Source: Cerina sp048266425
GTDB lineage: Bacteria; Bacteroidota; Bacteroidia; Flavobacteriales; Flavobacteriaceae
DNA: 64,000 bases
Direction: 5' to 3'
Assembly: GCA_048266425.1 (NCBI GenBank)
Contig: JBLWZN010000024.1
Coordinates: 5,226 to 69,225 of the forward strand
Below, in pieces: positions 23,862-32,713 of the stretch (its first letter is position 1; every line of letters begins with the position of its first letter). The notes below the pieces were generated by a model. The model worked only from the letters and a program-made list of their open reading frames with translations. It had not been told where the DNA came from and made no database searches. The position numbers and the translations under genes were made by a program.

Positions 23862-24448
23862 GCTAATTTTAAAAAGTTCTCTAAAATCCCTTCCCCTACC
23901 TCACTGCTCTTTTCCGGGTGAAATTGTACCCCATAGAAATTATCCTTTTTAAGGGCGGAGCTATAATGTACGCCATACTGGGTCTGTGCAATGGTTTCGG
24001 CACAAATTGGCGCATAGTAGCTGTGCACCAGGTAGATATATTCTTCTTCCGATATCCCGTGGAATAATCCTGATTTAAGGTTGGAAATTTGATTCCACCC
24101 AATTTGTGGGACTTTTATTCCTCCTTTCGCAACAAATCGGACGACATCAACATCAAAAATACCCAACCCCTTTGTATTCCCTTCCTCCGAACCACGACAC
24201 ATCAATTGCATGCCCAGACATATACCTAAAACCGGTTGTTTTAGGGTCGGAATAAGAAGATCCAATTTGCTTTCCTGTAGCTTTTTCATGGCGCTGCTCG
24301 CCTCTCCAACTCCAGGGAATATGACCTTGTCCGCATTCCTGATCACATCCACATTATTGCTCAAGACCGATTCATAACCAAGTCGTTGCAGCGCGAACTT
24401 GATACTTTGGATATTCCCGGCTCCGTAATTTATAATCACTACCTTCAT
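23858..24448 (-). CDS. hisH: Imidazole glycerol phosphate synthase glutaminase subunit
   Basis: The 196-residue class I glutamine amidotransferase starts KVVIINYGAGNIQSIKFALQ. The nucleophile Cys is in VLGICLGMQLMCRGSEEGN, and the His-Glu pair is in GVQFHPEKSSEVG. It supplies ammonia to HisF. It overlaps hisA by 4 bases, which indicates translational coupling. Confidence 0.95.
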   Translation of the reverse strand: MKVVIINYGAGNIQSIKFALQRLGYESVLSNNVDVIRNADKVIFPGVGEASSAMKKLQESKLDLLIPTLKQPVLGICLGMQLMCRGSEEGNTKGLGIFDVDVVRFVAKGGIKVPQIGWNQISNLKSGLFHGISEEEYIYLVHSYYAPICAETIAQTQYGVHYSSALKKDNFYGVQFHPEKSSEVGEGILENFLKLA

Positions 24449-24602
24449 TGAAAATACGAGATAAGGGATACCAATAACGAAGTATTAAATTCAAATTTCA
24501 ACGATTTTCCAATATCCATCATTAATAATTCTTTTTGCTGTTTTTAATCATGGTAAGCGATTTTGCCCAATAATTGCTCCTTTACCCTTGTACCTTAAAC
24601 CT

Positions 24603-25790
24603 TTACAACACCCCTTTGGTGCTAGGCAGCACCATTTTTTCCACATCCCTTTTAACCGCCATCTTGATGGCCTTGGCAAACGCCTTAAAAATGGCCTCTA
24701 TTTTGTGGTGTTCGTTGGTGCCTTCGGCCTTGATGTTCAAATTGGCCTTGGCCCCGTCGGTAAACGATTTAAAGAAATGATAGAACATTTCCGTAGGCAT
24801 TTCCCCGATTTTCTCACGTTTAAATTCGGCATCCCAGACCAACCAATTGCGCCCGCCAAAATCGATGGCCACCTGGGCCAGACAGTCATCCATGGGCAAA
24901 CAAAAGCCGTAGCGTTCAATACCCAATTTATAGCCCAATGCCTTGTGGAACACTTCCCCCAAAGCAATGGCCGTGTCCTCGATGGTATGGTGTTCGTCCA
25001 CCTCCAAGTCACCATTTACCCTAATATCCAGGTCCATTTGTCCATGGCGCGCCAATTGATCCAACATGTGGTCAAAAAAAGCCAGGCCAGTGGAAATGTT
25101 GCTCTTTCCTGTACCGTCCAAATTCAAATTTATGTAGATGTCGGTTTCGTTGGTTTTTCGCGTAATTTCCGAGATTCTCCGATCCAATTTTAAAAATTTA
25201 TAAATTTCCTCCCAATCGTTGGTTTCCAAAGCGATGACCGAATTAAGTGCTTCACGTTTCACCGTAATCTCACCGGTCCCCAGATGGGTCTGGTCATTAA
25301 TAAAGATACCCCTGGCCCCCAAGTTTTTGGCGAGCTCCACATCTGTTAATCGATCTCCTATGACGAACGAATTCCCAAGATCATAATGATCGGAAAAATA
25401 TTCCTTCAGCAAACCGGTTCCCGGCTTTCGGGTATCCGCATTTTCATGGGGAAAGCTGCGATCCAAAAAGACCTTGTCAAAGACCACTCCCTCGTTTTCA
25501 AAGGACTTGAGGATAAAATTATGGACGGGCCAAAACGTATCCTCAGGAAACGATTCGGTCCCCAATCCGTCCTGATTGGTGATCATTACCAGCTCATAAT
25601 CCAATTCCTTGGCTATCTTCCCCAGATACGTAAAAGCCTTGGGGTAAAAAACCATTTTCTCGAAAGCATCGATTTGCTCGTCCACCGTTTCTTTTATAAT
25701 AGTACCGTCGCGGTCTATAAAGAGGACACGTTTAGAACTCGCTGCATCTTTGTCACTCAGGTGGATAACCTTATTTTGATTCATTTCCAT
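24603..25790 (-). CDS. hisB: Bifunctional histidinol-phosphatase / imidazoleglycerol-phosphate dehydratase
   Basis: The 395-residue fusion has an N-terminal HAD phosphatase part with VLFIDRDGTIIKE (Asp26 and Asp28) and SFVIGDRLTD, and a C-terminal IGPD part from about 206 with FFDHMLDQLARHG, EVDEHHTIEDTAIALG and EGTNEHHKIEAIFKAFAKA, the His pairs that bind manganese. It carries out steps 6 and 8. The stretch at about residues 108-121 (FLDRSFPHENADTRKPG), where E. coli HisB has a Cys/His zinc loop, keeps one His but has no Cys. The start may be the ATG two codons in (25784). Confidence 0.93.
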   Translation of the reverse strand: MEMNQNKVIHLSDKDAASSKRVLFIDRDGTIIKETVDEQIDAFEKMVFYPKAFTYLGKIAKELDYELVMITNQDGLGTESFPEDTFWPVHNFILKSFENEGVVFDKVFLDRSFPHENADTRKPGTGLLKEYFSDHYDLGNSFVIGDRLTDVELAKNLGARGIFINDQTHLGTGEITVKREALNSVIALETNDWEEIYKFLKLDRRISEITRKTNETDIYINLNLDGTGKSNISTGLAFFDHMLDQLARHGQMDLDIRVNGDLEVDEHHTIEDTAIALGEVFHKALGYKLGIERYGFCLPMDDCLAQVAIDFGGRNWLVWDAEFKREKIGEMPTEMFYHFFKSFTDGAKANLNIKAEGTNEHHKIEAIFKAFAKAIKMAVKRDVEKMVLPSTKGVL

Positions 25791-25868
25791 ATAATTTGGG
25801 TAAAATATCTAAATACGTTACAATTTTCAGTTAAGAATTCTTTCATAATGATAATCATGTAACCGGGT

Positions 25869-25890
25869 CCTCCCCTTTTTCAAGGGGAGG
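25869..25890. repeat. REP-like palindrome in the hisC-hisB spacer
   Basis: CCTCCCCTT (25869-25877) and AAGGGGAGG (25882-25890) form a 9-base stem with a 4-base loop, followed by TGCCAAAGGCGAAGGGG. This is the usual double-hairpin layout of intergenic palindromes in this family. Confidence 0.65.
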
Positions 25891-25954
25891 TGCCAAAGGC
25901 GAAGGGGTGATCTCCAATAGATTTCTTTACTATATTGAATATTACAAACTTTCA

Positions 25955-27004
25955 TTAAGATAAACTCTTTAAAACTTCGATCAACCTTTCATTTTCTTCG
26001 GATGTGCCCACGGTAAACCGGAGCGTGTTTTCGCAAAGTGGCTGTGTCGTTCGGTTGCGGACCACTACCCCCCTTTCTAATATCTGGGCATATCGATTAT
26101 TGGCGTCATCTACCTTGACCAGGATAAAATTGGCATCGGAAGGGTATACTTTTTCAATAAACCCCACCTGAAGTAAAGCTTTAAATAGCCTGTTTCTTTC
26201 GTGCAATATATCAGCTACTTCGGCTTCCACGTAATCAACATTTAGAATTCGCTCCATCCCTCTTTCCTGTGTGAGCTCGTTTACATTGTAGGGTGGTTTG
26301 ATTTTGTTCAAAACAGCTATAATCTGGGTTGATGCGATACAGATCCCCAATCGGATTCCGGCCATCCCGTAGGCTTTGGACAAGGTTTGGGTTATGACAA
26401 GGTTGGGGTAATTGTCCAGTCGTTTCAACCAGCTTTCCCTATCCGAAAAATCGATATACGCTTCGTCTATTACGACCAAACCTGAGAACTCGGACAGTAA
26501 TCTGACTACACTTTCGTCCGAAAAATTATTTCCTGTGGGGTTATTGGGCGAACAGAGGAAAACTAATTTGGTATTCCCGTCCACCATTTCCAAGATACCT
26601 TCAACGTTGGGCTGAAAGTCGTTAGTAAGCAAGACTTCCCTATTCCCTATATGGTTGATGTTTGCCAATACCTTGTACATTCCGTAGGTTGGTGGCAAAG
26701 TGATAACATTGTCCTCTTTGGGTTCACAAAAAGCCCTAAATATCAGGTCCAGCACTTCGTCGCTCCCGTTCCCCAACAAAATTTGGTCGGCGGAAATTCC
26801 TCTTTGGGCTGCCAATACTGCTTTTAGGCTGCGCTGATGGGGGTCGGGATATCTGTTTACCCCACTTTCGAACGGATTCTCATTGGCATCCAAAAAAATC
26901 ATCTCGGAGCCATCGGACACATATTCATCCCTGGCAGAAGAATAAGGTTGGAGCCCTTTTACATTCTCCCGGATCAAATTATTTATTTCAAATCTTTTGT
27001 TCAT
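25955..27004 (-). CDS. hisC: Histidinol-phosphate aminotransferase
   Basis: The 349-residue fold-type I PLP enzyme has the cofactor Lys in TQTLSKAYGMAGIRLG. Further motifs are FLDANENPFESGVNRYPDPH (substrate-binding N-E-N), ILLGNGSDEVLDLIFRAF and FLCSPNNPTGN, plus the C-terminal Arg in LRFTVGTSEEN. It carries out step 7 of histidine synthesis. It is separated from hisD by 73 bases and from hisB by 164 bases with a REP-like element. Confidence 0.95.
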   Translation of the reverse strand: MNKRFEINNLIRENVKGLQPYSSARDEYVSDGSEMIFLDANENPFESGVNRYPDPHQRSLKAVLAAQRGISADQILLGNGSDEVLDLIFRAFCEPKEDNVITLPPTYGMYKVLANINHIGNREVLLTNDFQPNVEGILEMVDGNTKLVFLCSPNNPTGNNFSDESVVRLLSEFSGLVVIDEAYIDFSDRESWLKRLDNYPNLVITQTLSKAYGMAGIRLGICIASTQIIAVLNKIKPPYNVNELTQERGMERILNVDYVEAEVADILHERNRLFKALLQVGFIEKVYPSDANFILVKVDDANNRYAQILERGVVVRNRTTQPLCENTLRFTVGTSEENERLIEVLKSLS

Positions 27005-27077
27005 TTTGTAATTCTAATGTCCTTTAGCGGAGGTGAATGATTTTGGCGGGGTTCGACTACGCTCTGCCTAACCTGGG

Positions 27078-28379
27078 TTAATTTTCTAAACTTTTTAATC
27101 GCAAGGTCACTGCATTTTTATGGGCTTGCAATCCTTCGGCTTCGGCCATCAGTTCAATAGCCGCTCCAATTTTTTCAATCCCTTTTGGCGATATTCTTTG
27201 AAAGGTCATGTTTTTCATAAAACTGTCTAAATTCACACCGCTGTACTGTTTTGCATAGCCATTTGTAGGCAAGGTATGGTTGGTCCCGGAGGCATAGTCC
27301 CCAGCGCTCTCGGGAGTGAAGTTCCCTACAAAGACCGATCCTGCGTTCTTGATATTGTCAATAAAAAAATCCTCGGCGGCCGAACAAATTATAAAATGTT
27401 CCGGACCGTATTCATTGATCAGATCCATTGCGGATTGACTGTTGTCCACGTAAATTAATTTGCTGTTTGCGATGGATATTTCTGCGATGGCCTGTCGCGG
27501 CAATTCGCGAATCTGTTTCTCAACTTCCCTTTCAACGGCATCGATCATCGGTTTGGAAGTGGAAACCAGGATAACCTGACTGTCCACTCCGTGCTCGGCC
27601 TGGCTCAGTAAATCTGCTGCCACAAAGGCCGGATTGGCGGTGTCGTCCGCTACGACCAAAAGTTCGCTGGGCCCTGCAGGCATATCTATGGCCACTCCAA
27701 ATTTGGTTGCCAGCTGCTTGGCTACGGTCACGTACTGATTTCCCGGACCAAATATTTTGTAAACCTGGGGGACACTCTCGGTACCAAATGTCATTCCTGC
27801 AATAGCCTGTATACCACCCACCTTGAAGATTTGCGTGACCCCGCACAACTGGGCCGTAAACAAGATGGCAGGATGTATTTTTCCTTCCTTGTTTGGGGGC
27901 GAGCACAGAATTATTTCCTTACAGCCTGCAATATTTGCCGGCACCGCCAACATCAGTATTGTGGAGAACAAGGGAGCCGTTCCTCCCGGAATGTACAGTC
28001 CGACTTTCCCAATTGGTCTTTTTTCCTGCCAACAGTGTACCCCGGGCGTAGTTTCGACCGTTATACGCCCAGTTTTCTGAGCCCTGTGAAATCGTTCTAT
28101 ATTTGCCTTCGCCAATTGAATAGCTTCTTTCAATTCGGGGGAAACCATTTTTACGGCTTCCTCGATTTCGGTTTTTGAAACAAGAAAATCATCAATGGAT
28201 ACCCCATCAAACTTAGCGGTATATTTTTTGAGTACCGCATCCCCGTTCTGGGCAACTTCCTTGAAGATTCCATTAACGGAATCCTCAATGTCGGCAACGG
28301 TCTGCGTTGGTCGCTTTAAAATAGCCTTCCAATCCGCTCTTTTAGGATTATATATTTTGTTCATAATCATGGCCCCCAC
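27078..28379 (-). CDS. hisD: Histidinol dehydrogenase
   Basis: The 433-residue protein has HisD motifs: VGLYIPGGTAPLFSTILML, the VKVGGIQAIAG-type segment (FKVGGIQAIAGMTFGTE), GPGNQYVTVAKQ, DMPAGPSELLVVADD, and the zinc ligands in LSQAEHGVDSQVIL, NEYGPEHFIICS and ASGTNHTLPTNG. It oxidises histidinol to histidine in two NAD steps. The ATG five codons in (28364, MNKIYNPKRADW) is the more likely start, giving 428 residues. Confidence 0.95.
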   Translation of the reverse strand: MGAMIMNKIYNPKRADWKAILKRPTQTVADIEDSVNGIFKEVAQNGDAVLKKYTAKFDGVSIDDFLVSKTEIEEAVKMVSPELKEAIQLAKANIERFHRAQKTGRITVETTPGVHCWQEKRPIGKVGLYIPGGTAPLFSTILMLAVPANIAGCKEIILCSPPNKEGKIHPAILFTAQLCGVTQIFKVGGIQAIAGMTFGTESVPQVYKIFGPGNQYVTVAKQLATKFGVAIDMPAGPSELLVVADDTANPAFVAADLLSQAEHGVDSQVILVSTSKPMIDAVEREVEKQIRELPRQAIAEISIANSKLIYVDNSQSAMDLINEYGPEHFIICSAAEDFFIDNIKNAGSVFVGNFTPESAGDYASGTNHTLPTNGYAKQYSGVNLDSFMKNMTFQRISPKGIEKIGAAIELMAEAEGLQAHKNAVTLRLKSLEN

Positions 28380-28382
28380 TAG

Positions 28383-28414
28383 CTCCCCTACAAGGGGAGT
28401 GCCCTTGAACGGGC
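28383..28414. repeat. REP-like double hairpin in the hisG-hisD spacer
   Basis: CTCCCCT/AGGGGAG (28383-28389 and 28393-28399) is directly followed by GCCC/GGGC (28401-28404 and 28411-28414). The layout is the same as that of the palindrome at 25869. Confidence 0.55.
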
Positions 28415-28521
28415 GATTTTTGGTAATTGACTTCCTTTAAATTCCACATTTGCCTACAAATATTAAATCTTTGCAGGTTAATTATTGATTTTTACTCCTC
28501 CTCTTATGAGGGTCCGGTCAC

Positions 28522-29379
28522 TTACAGCACCATCTTTTCAATAGGGCAGACTAAGATGCCCTCTGCCCCGTTTTTCTTTAATTCCGCAAGTACATCCCAA
28601 AATTTATCCTTATTAATTACAGTGTGTACCGAACTCCAACCCTCTTCAGCCAGAGGAAGTACGGTAGGACTTCTCATCCCTGGCAGTAATTTTATAATTG
28701 CTTCCAATCTGTCATTGGGGGCGTTCATCAGAATGTATTTTGATTGCCTGGCCCTTAGGACCGATTGGATCCTGAACTGCAATTTTTCCAACAATACCTT
28801 TCTTTCCTCGGTAATTTTTGGGGAAACGGCAAGGACCGCTTCGCTGGTCAACATAACTTCTACTTCCTTCAAATTATTTTTAAAAAGTGTACTGCCACTG
28901 GAAACAATGTCGCAAATAGCATCCGCAAGACCAATATTCGGGGCAATTTCCACTGAACCATTAATGATGTGCAGATCGGCCGTCACCCCTTTTTTTTCCA
29001 GGTAATTTCTAACCGTATTGGGATAGGAGGTTGCAATACGTTTCCCCTCGAAGTCCTGAACGGATTTATACCTGACGGAATTTGGTACCGCCAAGGACAC
29101 CTTGCATTTAGAAAATCCCAAACGCTCGGCGATTCGGAGATCCTCACCCTTCTCAATTAGTACGTTCTCCCCGATAATGGCGATATCCACTACCCCATCC
29201 CTTAAATATTGTGGTATATCCCCATTCCTAAGATAAAAAACCTCTAAAGGGAAATTCCTTGACAAGGCTCGCAATTGATCCTTGCCATTATCGATAGATA
29301 TCCCGCAATCCTTAAGAATTTGTATGGAATCCTCGTTTAATCTTCCTGTTTTCTGAACCGCTATCCTAATTTTTGTCAT
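28522..29379 (-). CDS. hisG: ATP phosphoribosyltransferase, long form
   Basis: The 285-residue protein is the long form with a C-terminal regulatory domain, so no HisZ is needed. Visible motifs are RIAVQKTGRLNEDSIQIL, VDIAIIGENVLIEKG, and the PRPP-binding NIGLADAICDIVSSGSTLF. The C-terminal part (about 210-285) contains LLPGMRSPTVLPLAEEGW, the histidine feedback domain. It carries out the first committed step. Expression is likely controlled by the His leader peptide upstream. Confidence 0.95.
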   Translation of the reverse strand: MTKIRIAVQKTGRLNEDSIQILKDCGISIDNGKDQLRALSRNFPLEVFYLRNGDIPQYLRDGVVDIAIIGENVLIEKGEDLRIAERLGFSKCKVSLAVPNSVRYKSVQDFEGKRIATSYPNTVRNYLEKKGVTADLHIINGSVEIAPNIGLADAICDIVSSGSTLFKNNLKEVEVMLTSEAVLAVSPKITEERKVLLEKLQFRIQSVLRARQSKYILMNAPNDRLEAIIKLLPGMRSPTVLPLAEEGWSSVHTVINKDKFWDVLAELKKNGAEGILVCPIEKMVL

Positions 29380-29393
29380 TGCTATTTTGTTTC

Positions 29394-29533
29394 ATTTCCG
29401 CGAAGGCGGAAATCTCATAATTGTTTCTTCTATATTATTTTTTCTAAGAATGCCTGTCCTTAGATTCCCTAAATTGCAGTTCCACTTTCATGTATTTAAT
29501 GGTTTTCCTACAGATTCCCGCCTTCGAGGGAAT
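29394..29533. repeat. Pair of REP-like palindromes between the his attenuator and hisG
   Basis: ATTTCCGC/GCGGAAAT (29394-29401 and 29406-29413, loop GAAG) is a perfect hairpin. A decayed partner in opposite orientation, ATTCCCGCCTTCGAGGGAAT, lies at 29514-29533. Both belong to the CCGCGAAGGCGG type of intergenic repeat. Confidence 0.55.
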
Positions 29534-29537
29534 AAAT

Positions 29538-29568
29538 TAAAAAACCCGTTTGATTGCTCAAACGGGTT
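29538..29568 (-). terminator. Attenuator terminator of the his operon
   Basis: On the minus strand the 11-base perfect stem AACCCGTTTGA/TCAAACGGGTT (29558-29568 and 29543-29553) with loop GCAA is followed by TTTTTTAATT. It lies 30 bases after the stop of the His leader peptide and upstream of hisG, the expected place for a transcription attenuator. The GAGCAA of its loop region is complementary to TTGCTC inside the leader-peptide frame. Confidence 0.8.
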
Positions 29569-29598
29569 AAAATTATGTTGTAATACTACAATACATCT

Positions 29599-29652
29599 TT
29601 ACCTCGCCTGAGCGCAAGAGCAAAAATGATGATGTGTATTGGTATTTTTCAT
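29599..29652 (-). CDS. hisL: Histidine operon leader peptide
   Basis: A 17-codon frame on the minus strand, MKNTNTHHHFCSCAQAR, contains three consecutive His codons (CAT CAT CAT) and ends in TAA at 29599-29601. It is followed by a terminator hairpin and then hisG. This is the layout of ribosome-mediated attenuation: stalling at the His codons when His-tRNA is scarce should favour read-through. A possible -7 box TAAATTTG is at 29728-29735 (minus strand), about 75 bases before the leader, with an upstream TTG at a slightly long 25-base spacing. The spacer 29380-29748 otherwise contains only this leader, the terminator and REP-like repeats. Confidence 0.82.
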   Translation of the reverse strand: MKNTNTHHHFCSCAQAR

Positions 29653-29748
29653 AAACTTTCGTAAAAGTAAAATTTTTTCCAATTCAAAAAAATATAAACT
29701 GAAATATTTTTAATCTTTTGCAGGTTTCAAATTTAATCGACTAGAATT

Positions 29749-30564
29749 TTACTGATTTCCCAAAATCAATGGCAATCCCGAATCCCCACTGCCTACAATG
29801 ACAACCTTGGCATTTTGGGATTCTGCCAACTTCAAGGTGGCATCGATACCTTTATCCTGCAGGATCTTGTCGGTCAAGGAAGCACTTAATATTTTGTTGG
29901 CATCTGCTTTACCTTGAGCCTCAATACGTACCTTATCCGCCTCCTTTTGGGCAGTCACCAGCCTAAATTCATATTCCAGGGACTCCTGTTCCTGCTTTAA
30001 TTTCCGCTCTATCGCCTCTTTGATTGTCGCTGGCAGTTGGACATCCCTTACCAGGACAGAATTCAGCTGAATGTACTGCTTTCCCACGATCGCTTTGGTT
30101 TCTTCGAAAATCTCATGCTGTATTGCGTCCCTTTTACTAGAATACAGTTGTTCCGGGGTATAGCGGCCCACAACGCTTCTGGCCGCAGAGGTTACGGCAG
30201 GCAACAATACCCGGCTTAAATAATCCTTGCCTTTTTCTTGATGCAGCTTCCCCAAGTCCTCTCTTATGGGTTCAAACCATATCGAGGCATCCAGCTTTAT
30301 TTCTAGGCCGTTGGAGGACAGGGCTTGCATTTTTTCAAAGACCTCTTGCTGTCTCACTTCATATACAAATACCGTGTTCCATGGAGCTACCACATGGAAT
30401 CCTTCACCCATGGGTGGTTTATCTGTGACCACACCACCACCAAAAGTCTTATAGAGCACCCCGGCCTCACCGGAGCCAATGGTAACGGCCGATTTGGAGA
30501 TAAGGATTATAAGTACAATAAAAATAAAAATGGCTGGCAATGCAATTTTTGGCAATTTGTTCAT
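29749..30564 (-). CDS. Prohibitin-family (SPFH) membrane protein
   Basis: The 271-residue protein has one N-terminal membrane segment (IALPAIFIFIVLIILIS) followed by the SPFH/band-7 domain: TIGSGEAGVLYKTFGGG, the GEGFHVVAPWNTVFVYEVR stretch, and RSVVGRYTPEQLYSSKRD. A charged coiled coil follows (about 185-235: AIERKLKQEQESLEYEFRLV, EADKVRIEAQGKADANKILS). It is expected to assemble large rings in the inner membrane that scaffold other proteins or FtsH-type proteases. It lies 12 bases after the vWA protein gene. Confidence 0.9.
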   Translation of the reverse strand: MNKLPKIALPAIFIFIVLIILISKSAVTIGSGEAGVLYKTFGGGVVTDKPPMGEGFHVVAPWNTVFVYEVRQQEVFEKMQALSSNGLEIKLDASIWFEPIREDLGKLHQEKGKDYLSRVLLPAVTSAARSVVGRYTPEQLYSSKRDAIQHEIFEETKAIVGKQYIQLNSVLVRDVQLPATIKEAIERKLKQEQESLEYEFRLVTAQKEADKVRIEAQGKADANKILSASLTDKILQDKGIDATLKLAESQNAKVVIVGSGDSGLPLILGNQ

Positions 30565-30576
30565 TAAATTTTAGTT

Positions 30577-32622
30577 TTAAATTAATCCGTTAAACTTTCT
30601 TATAAACCACTCAGTCGACAAAGCGGCTACAATGATTCCCAGGAGTATCCTGAAATCGATCAAAGATACAACATTTTCCCTGCCTCTTTGAATGGGCACA
30701 AAACGGGCATCCCCGTTCAATTCCTGTATCAAAGGTTTTGTTTCTGAAGGAAAATATAAACGACCATCCGTGTTGAGTGCCAATCGTTTCAGTTTTTTAT
30801 AGTCGGTGGACAGGAATTGTTGTTCAACATCAAAATCGGAAATGGTAAAACTGCCCGATTTTGAAAGGTTCTCGTTTTTAACTGAAACGGTAAAGTCATA
30901 CCGCCCGGCCGGTAAATCGCTAAGATCGGCCTCATAATAATCCTGTTGGAGCAACATCGGGATCTCTTTAGAGGTGCCATTTTCCTTTTCCTTGAGTTTT
31001 ATGACCAAATTGGCATTGGCATCAAAAACGAAGGCCCCGTCAAAATAGGTTGCGGTTATTTTCGCAGTGTTGCTTCCGTCATAAATTGGTTTGTAGTCCA
31101 ACATTAGCCGTGACTTCGGCTTTGTTGTAGTAAGGTAAAGGACGAGCTTGCCTAATAACTCATCAAAATTCTTAAAATTCTGATCGTTCCTAAACGATTG
31201 CATACGCCATTTCCAGATATTCTCGCCAAAGAGAACGGCCCCACGGCCTCCTACCGATCCATTTTCCTCACTGTATACCGCCAACAATGGCTGATTTAAG
31301 GCCACCCCCCTAATTTGCTGCCCCAAAAGTACCTCATGTTTTTTTTGAAAAGTGATTTCACCAAGGTTGCCTTCCAAAGGAGGGAAATTGAAAATTGAAA
31401 AATCCGAGATATTGAAAAGCGGAAACCCCGAACTTAAAATTGGTAGGATTTCTTCGGTTTGGTTATAGCTTTTTTTGGTGAAATTGTCCTGCACCTTGTT
31501 CAAGAAACGCCAATCCGTTTTTGATCCGGTAATCGTGAAAGTGCTGATTTTGGTATTATCTATAAATTTGTATATCTCCTGAAACGAGGAATTGGGTTGA
31601 AAGAGGATTAGCAGGTCCACATTCTTCAGATCCATCGATTTTACCGGCGATTTCAAGAAGGATACCGACCGTTGACCATTGCTTTCCAACGCTTTTTTTA
31701 ACGTCCCCAGATCTGGATGAAGGACACTGTAAATAATAGCGATGTTCGTTTTTTCATCGATAACCTCCACCGCTATATCCCTTTTGTTGTTCACAGTATT
31801 CCTTTCCTCTTTTAGAGGTGATAGTGCCAGTTGAATGTTTTTTAGCCCGACGGATTCGGCCGTCAGTTGAATTTGCACAACTTTGCTGTTTTGGCTTTTG
31901 GAAAGTCTTATATTTTCATTAATAAGTGTTTTACCATCAATTAAAGCTTTTAATTGTGTAGAGACTTCCCTATCCCCATCATAGGAAACATGGACTTCTA
32001 TTGGATATTTGTTTTTCAGAAATGCATACTTATTGAAATTTACCCGATCGATATGAAGATCTTCGTAAAGGGTAGTATCACCTAAGGCCACCGGGAAAAC
32101 GGGAAATTTTTGCCTTCCCTTATAGAAGTCGTAGTCCTGACCCAAGGTTTGGTTGCCGTCGGTCAACAGGACTATTGCGCCCGATTGCTGCGCAAACAAA
32201 TTGTCCATGGTGGACAATGCCTTTGTAATATCCGTATTTTTCTCGGTAAAATTAAGGCTATCAGAATCCGATAAGCCGGTTCCGAAATTGTATTTTTTGA
32301 TATTGAAGCGTTCCGCCAAGGATCCATTTTCTTCAATTTCCTTTAAGATCGAGGTGGCCTGAATTGCCCCGTCCGTTGATTTTATGGAAGACGAGTTGTC
32401 CATCAAAAGAATCAGGTCAGGTTTTTCGACCGTGAATTCTTCCTTTGTGAATTTTGGATTAATAAGGAGCAATAAGGTGCCGAACAAAGCCAGAAAACGC
32501 AAAAAAGAAAGAACAAAACTTAGTTTATCCCTTCTCTTTGTCCTATAATAATATTGAAAAAGCACCAATCCCAGGGCCAAAATTGCAGCGATAAGGATTA
32601 ATACTAAGGTCTGGATATTCAT
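30577..32622 (-). CDS. vWA-domain membrane protein
   Basis: The 681-residue protein has two N-terminal membrane segments (LVLILIAAILALGLVLFQ and SFLRFLALFGTLLLLI) and one near the C-terminus (ILLGIIVAALSTEWFI). A von Willebrand A domain begins with DLILLMDNSSSIKS, a DxSxS metal site, and continues to GAIVLLTDGNQTLGQ, where the Thr-Asp-Gly is kept. The following region is beta-rich and predicted extracytoplasmic, with a second glutaminase-like fold region (LLILFQPNSSFQEIY). Similar large membrane vWA proteins are common in Bacteroidota near aerotolerance-type genes. No MoxR or Bat gene is adjacent. The function is unknown. Confidence 0.72.
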   Translation of the reverse strand: MNIQTLVLILIAAILALGLVLFQYYYRTKRRDKLSFVLSFLRFLALFGTLLLLINPKFTKEEFTVEKPDLILLMDNSSSIKSTDGAIQATSILKEIEENGSLAERFNIKKYNFGTGLSDSDSLNFTEKNTDITKALSTMDNLFAQQSGAIVLLTDGNQTLGQDYDFYKGRQKFPVFPVALGDTTLYEDLHIDRVNFNKYAFLKNKYPIEVHVSYDGDREVSTQLKALIDGKTLINENIRLSKSQNSKVVQIQLTAESVGLKNIQLALSPLKEERNTVNNKRDIAVEVIDEKTNIAIIYSVLHPDLGTLKKALESNGQRSVSFLKSPVKSMDLKNVDLLILFQPNSSFQEIYKFIDNTKISTFTITGSKTDWRFLNKVQDNFTKKSYNQTEEILPILSSGFPLFNISDFSIFNFPPLEGNLGEITFQKKHEVLLGQQIRGVALNQPLLAVYSEENGSVGGRGAVLFGENIWKWRMQSFRNDQNFKNFDELLGKLVLYLTTTKPKSRLMLDYKPIYDGSNTAKITATYFDGAFVFDANANLVIKLKEKENGTSKEIPMLLQQDYYEADLSDLPAGRYDFTVSVKNENLSKSGSFTISDFDVEQQFLSTDYKKLKRLALNTDGRLYFPSETKPLIQELNGDARFVPIQRGRENVVSLIDFRILLGIIVAALSTEWFIRKFNGLI

Positions 32623-32713
32623 TAAGGATTATTCTCTTTAAGTTCAGCGTGATGAGCTATGAGTTATGACAAAACTAGACTAAAACGCTGAACCCACAAC
32701 CCTGAACTCCAAA

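Noticed and set aside
24588..25193. 201-codon open frame on the + strand opposite hisB
   Set aside because: It is antisense to the IGPD domain of hisB, which has all its His motifs. No family features are present.
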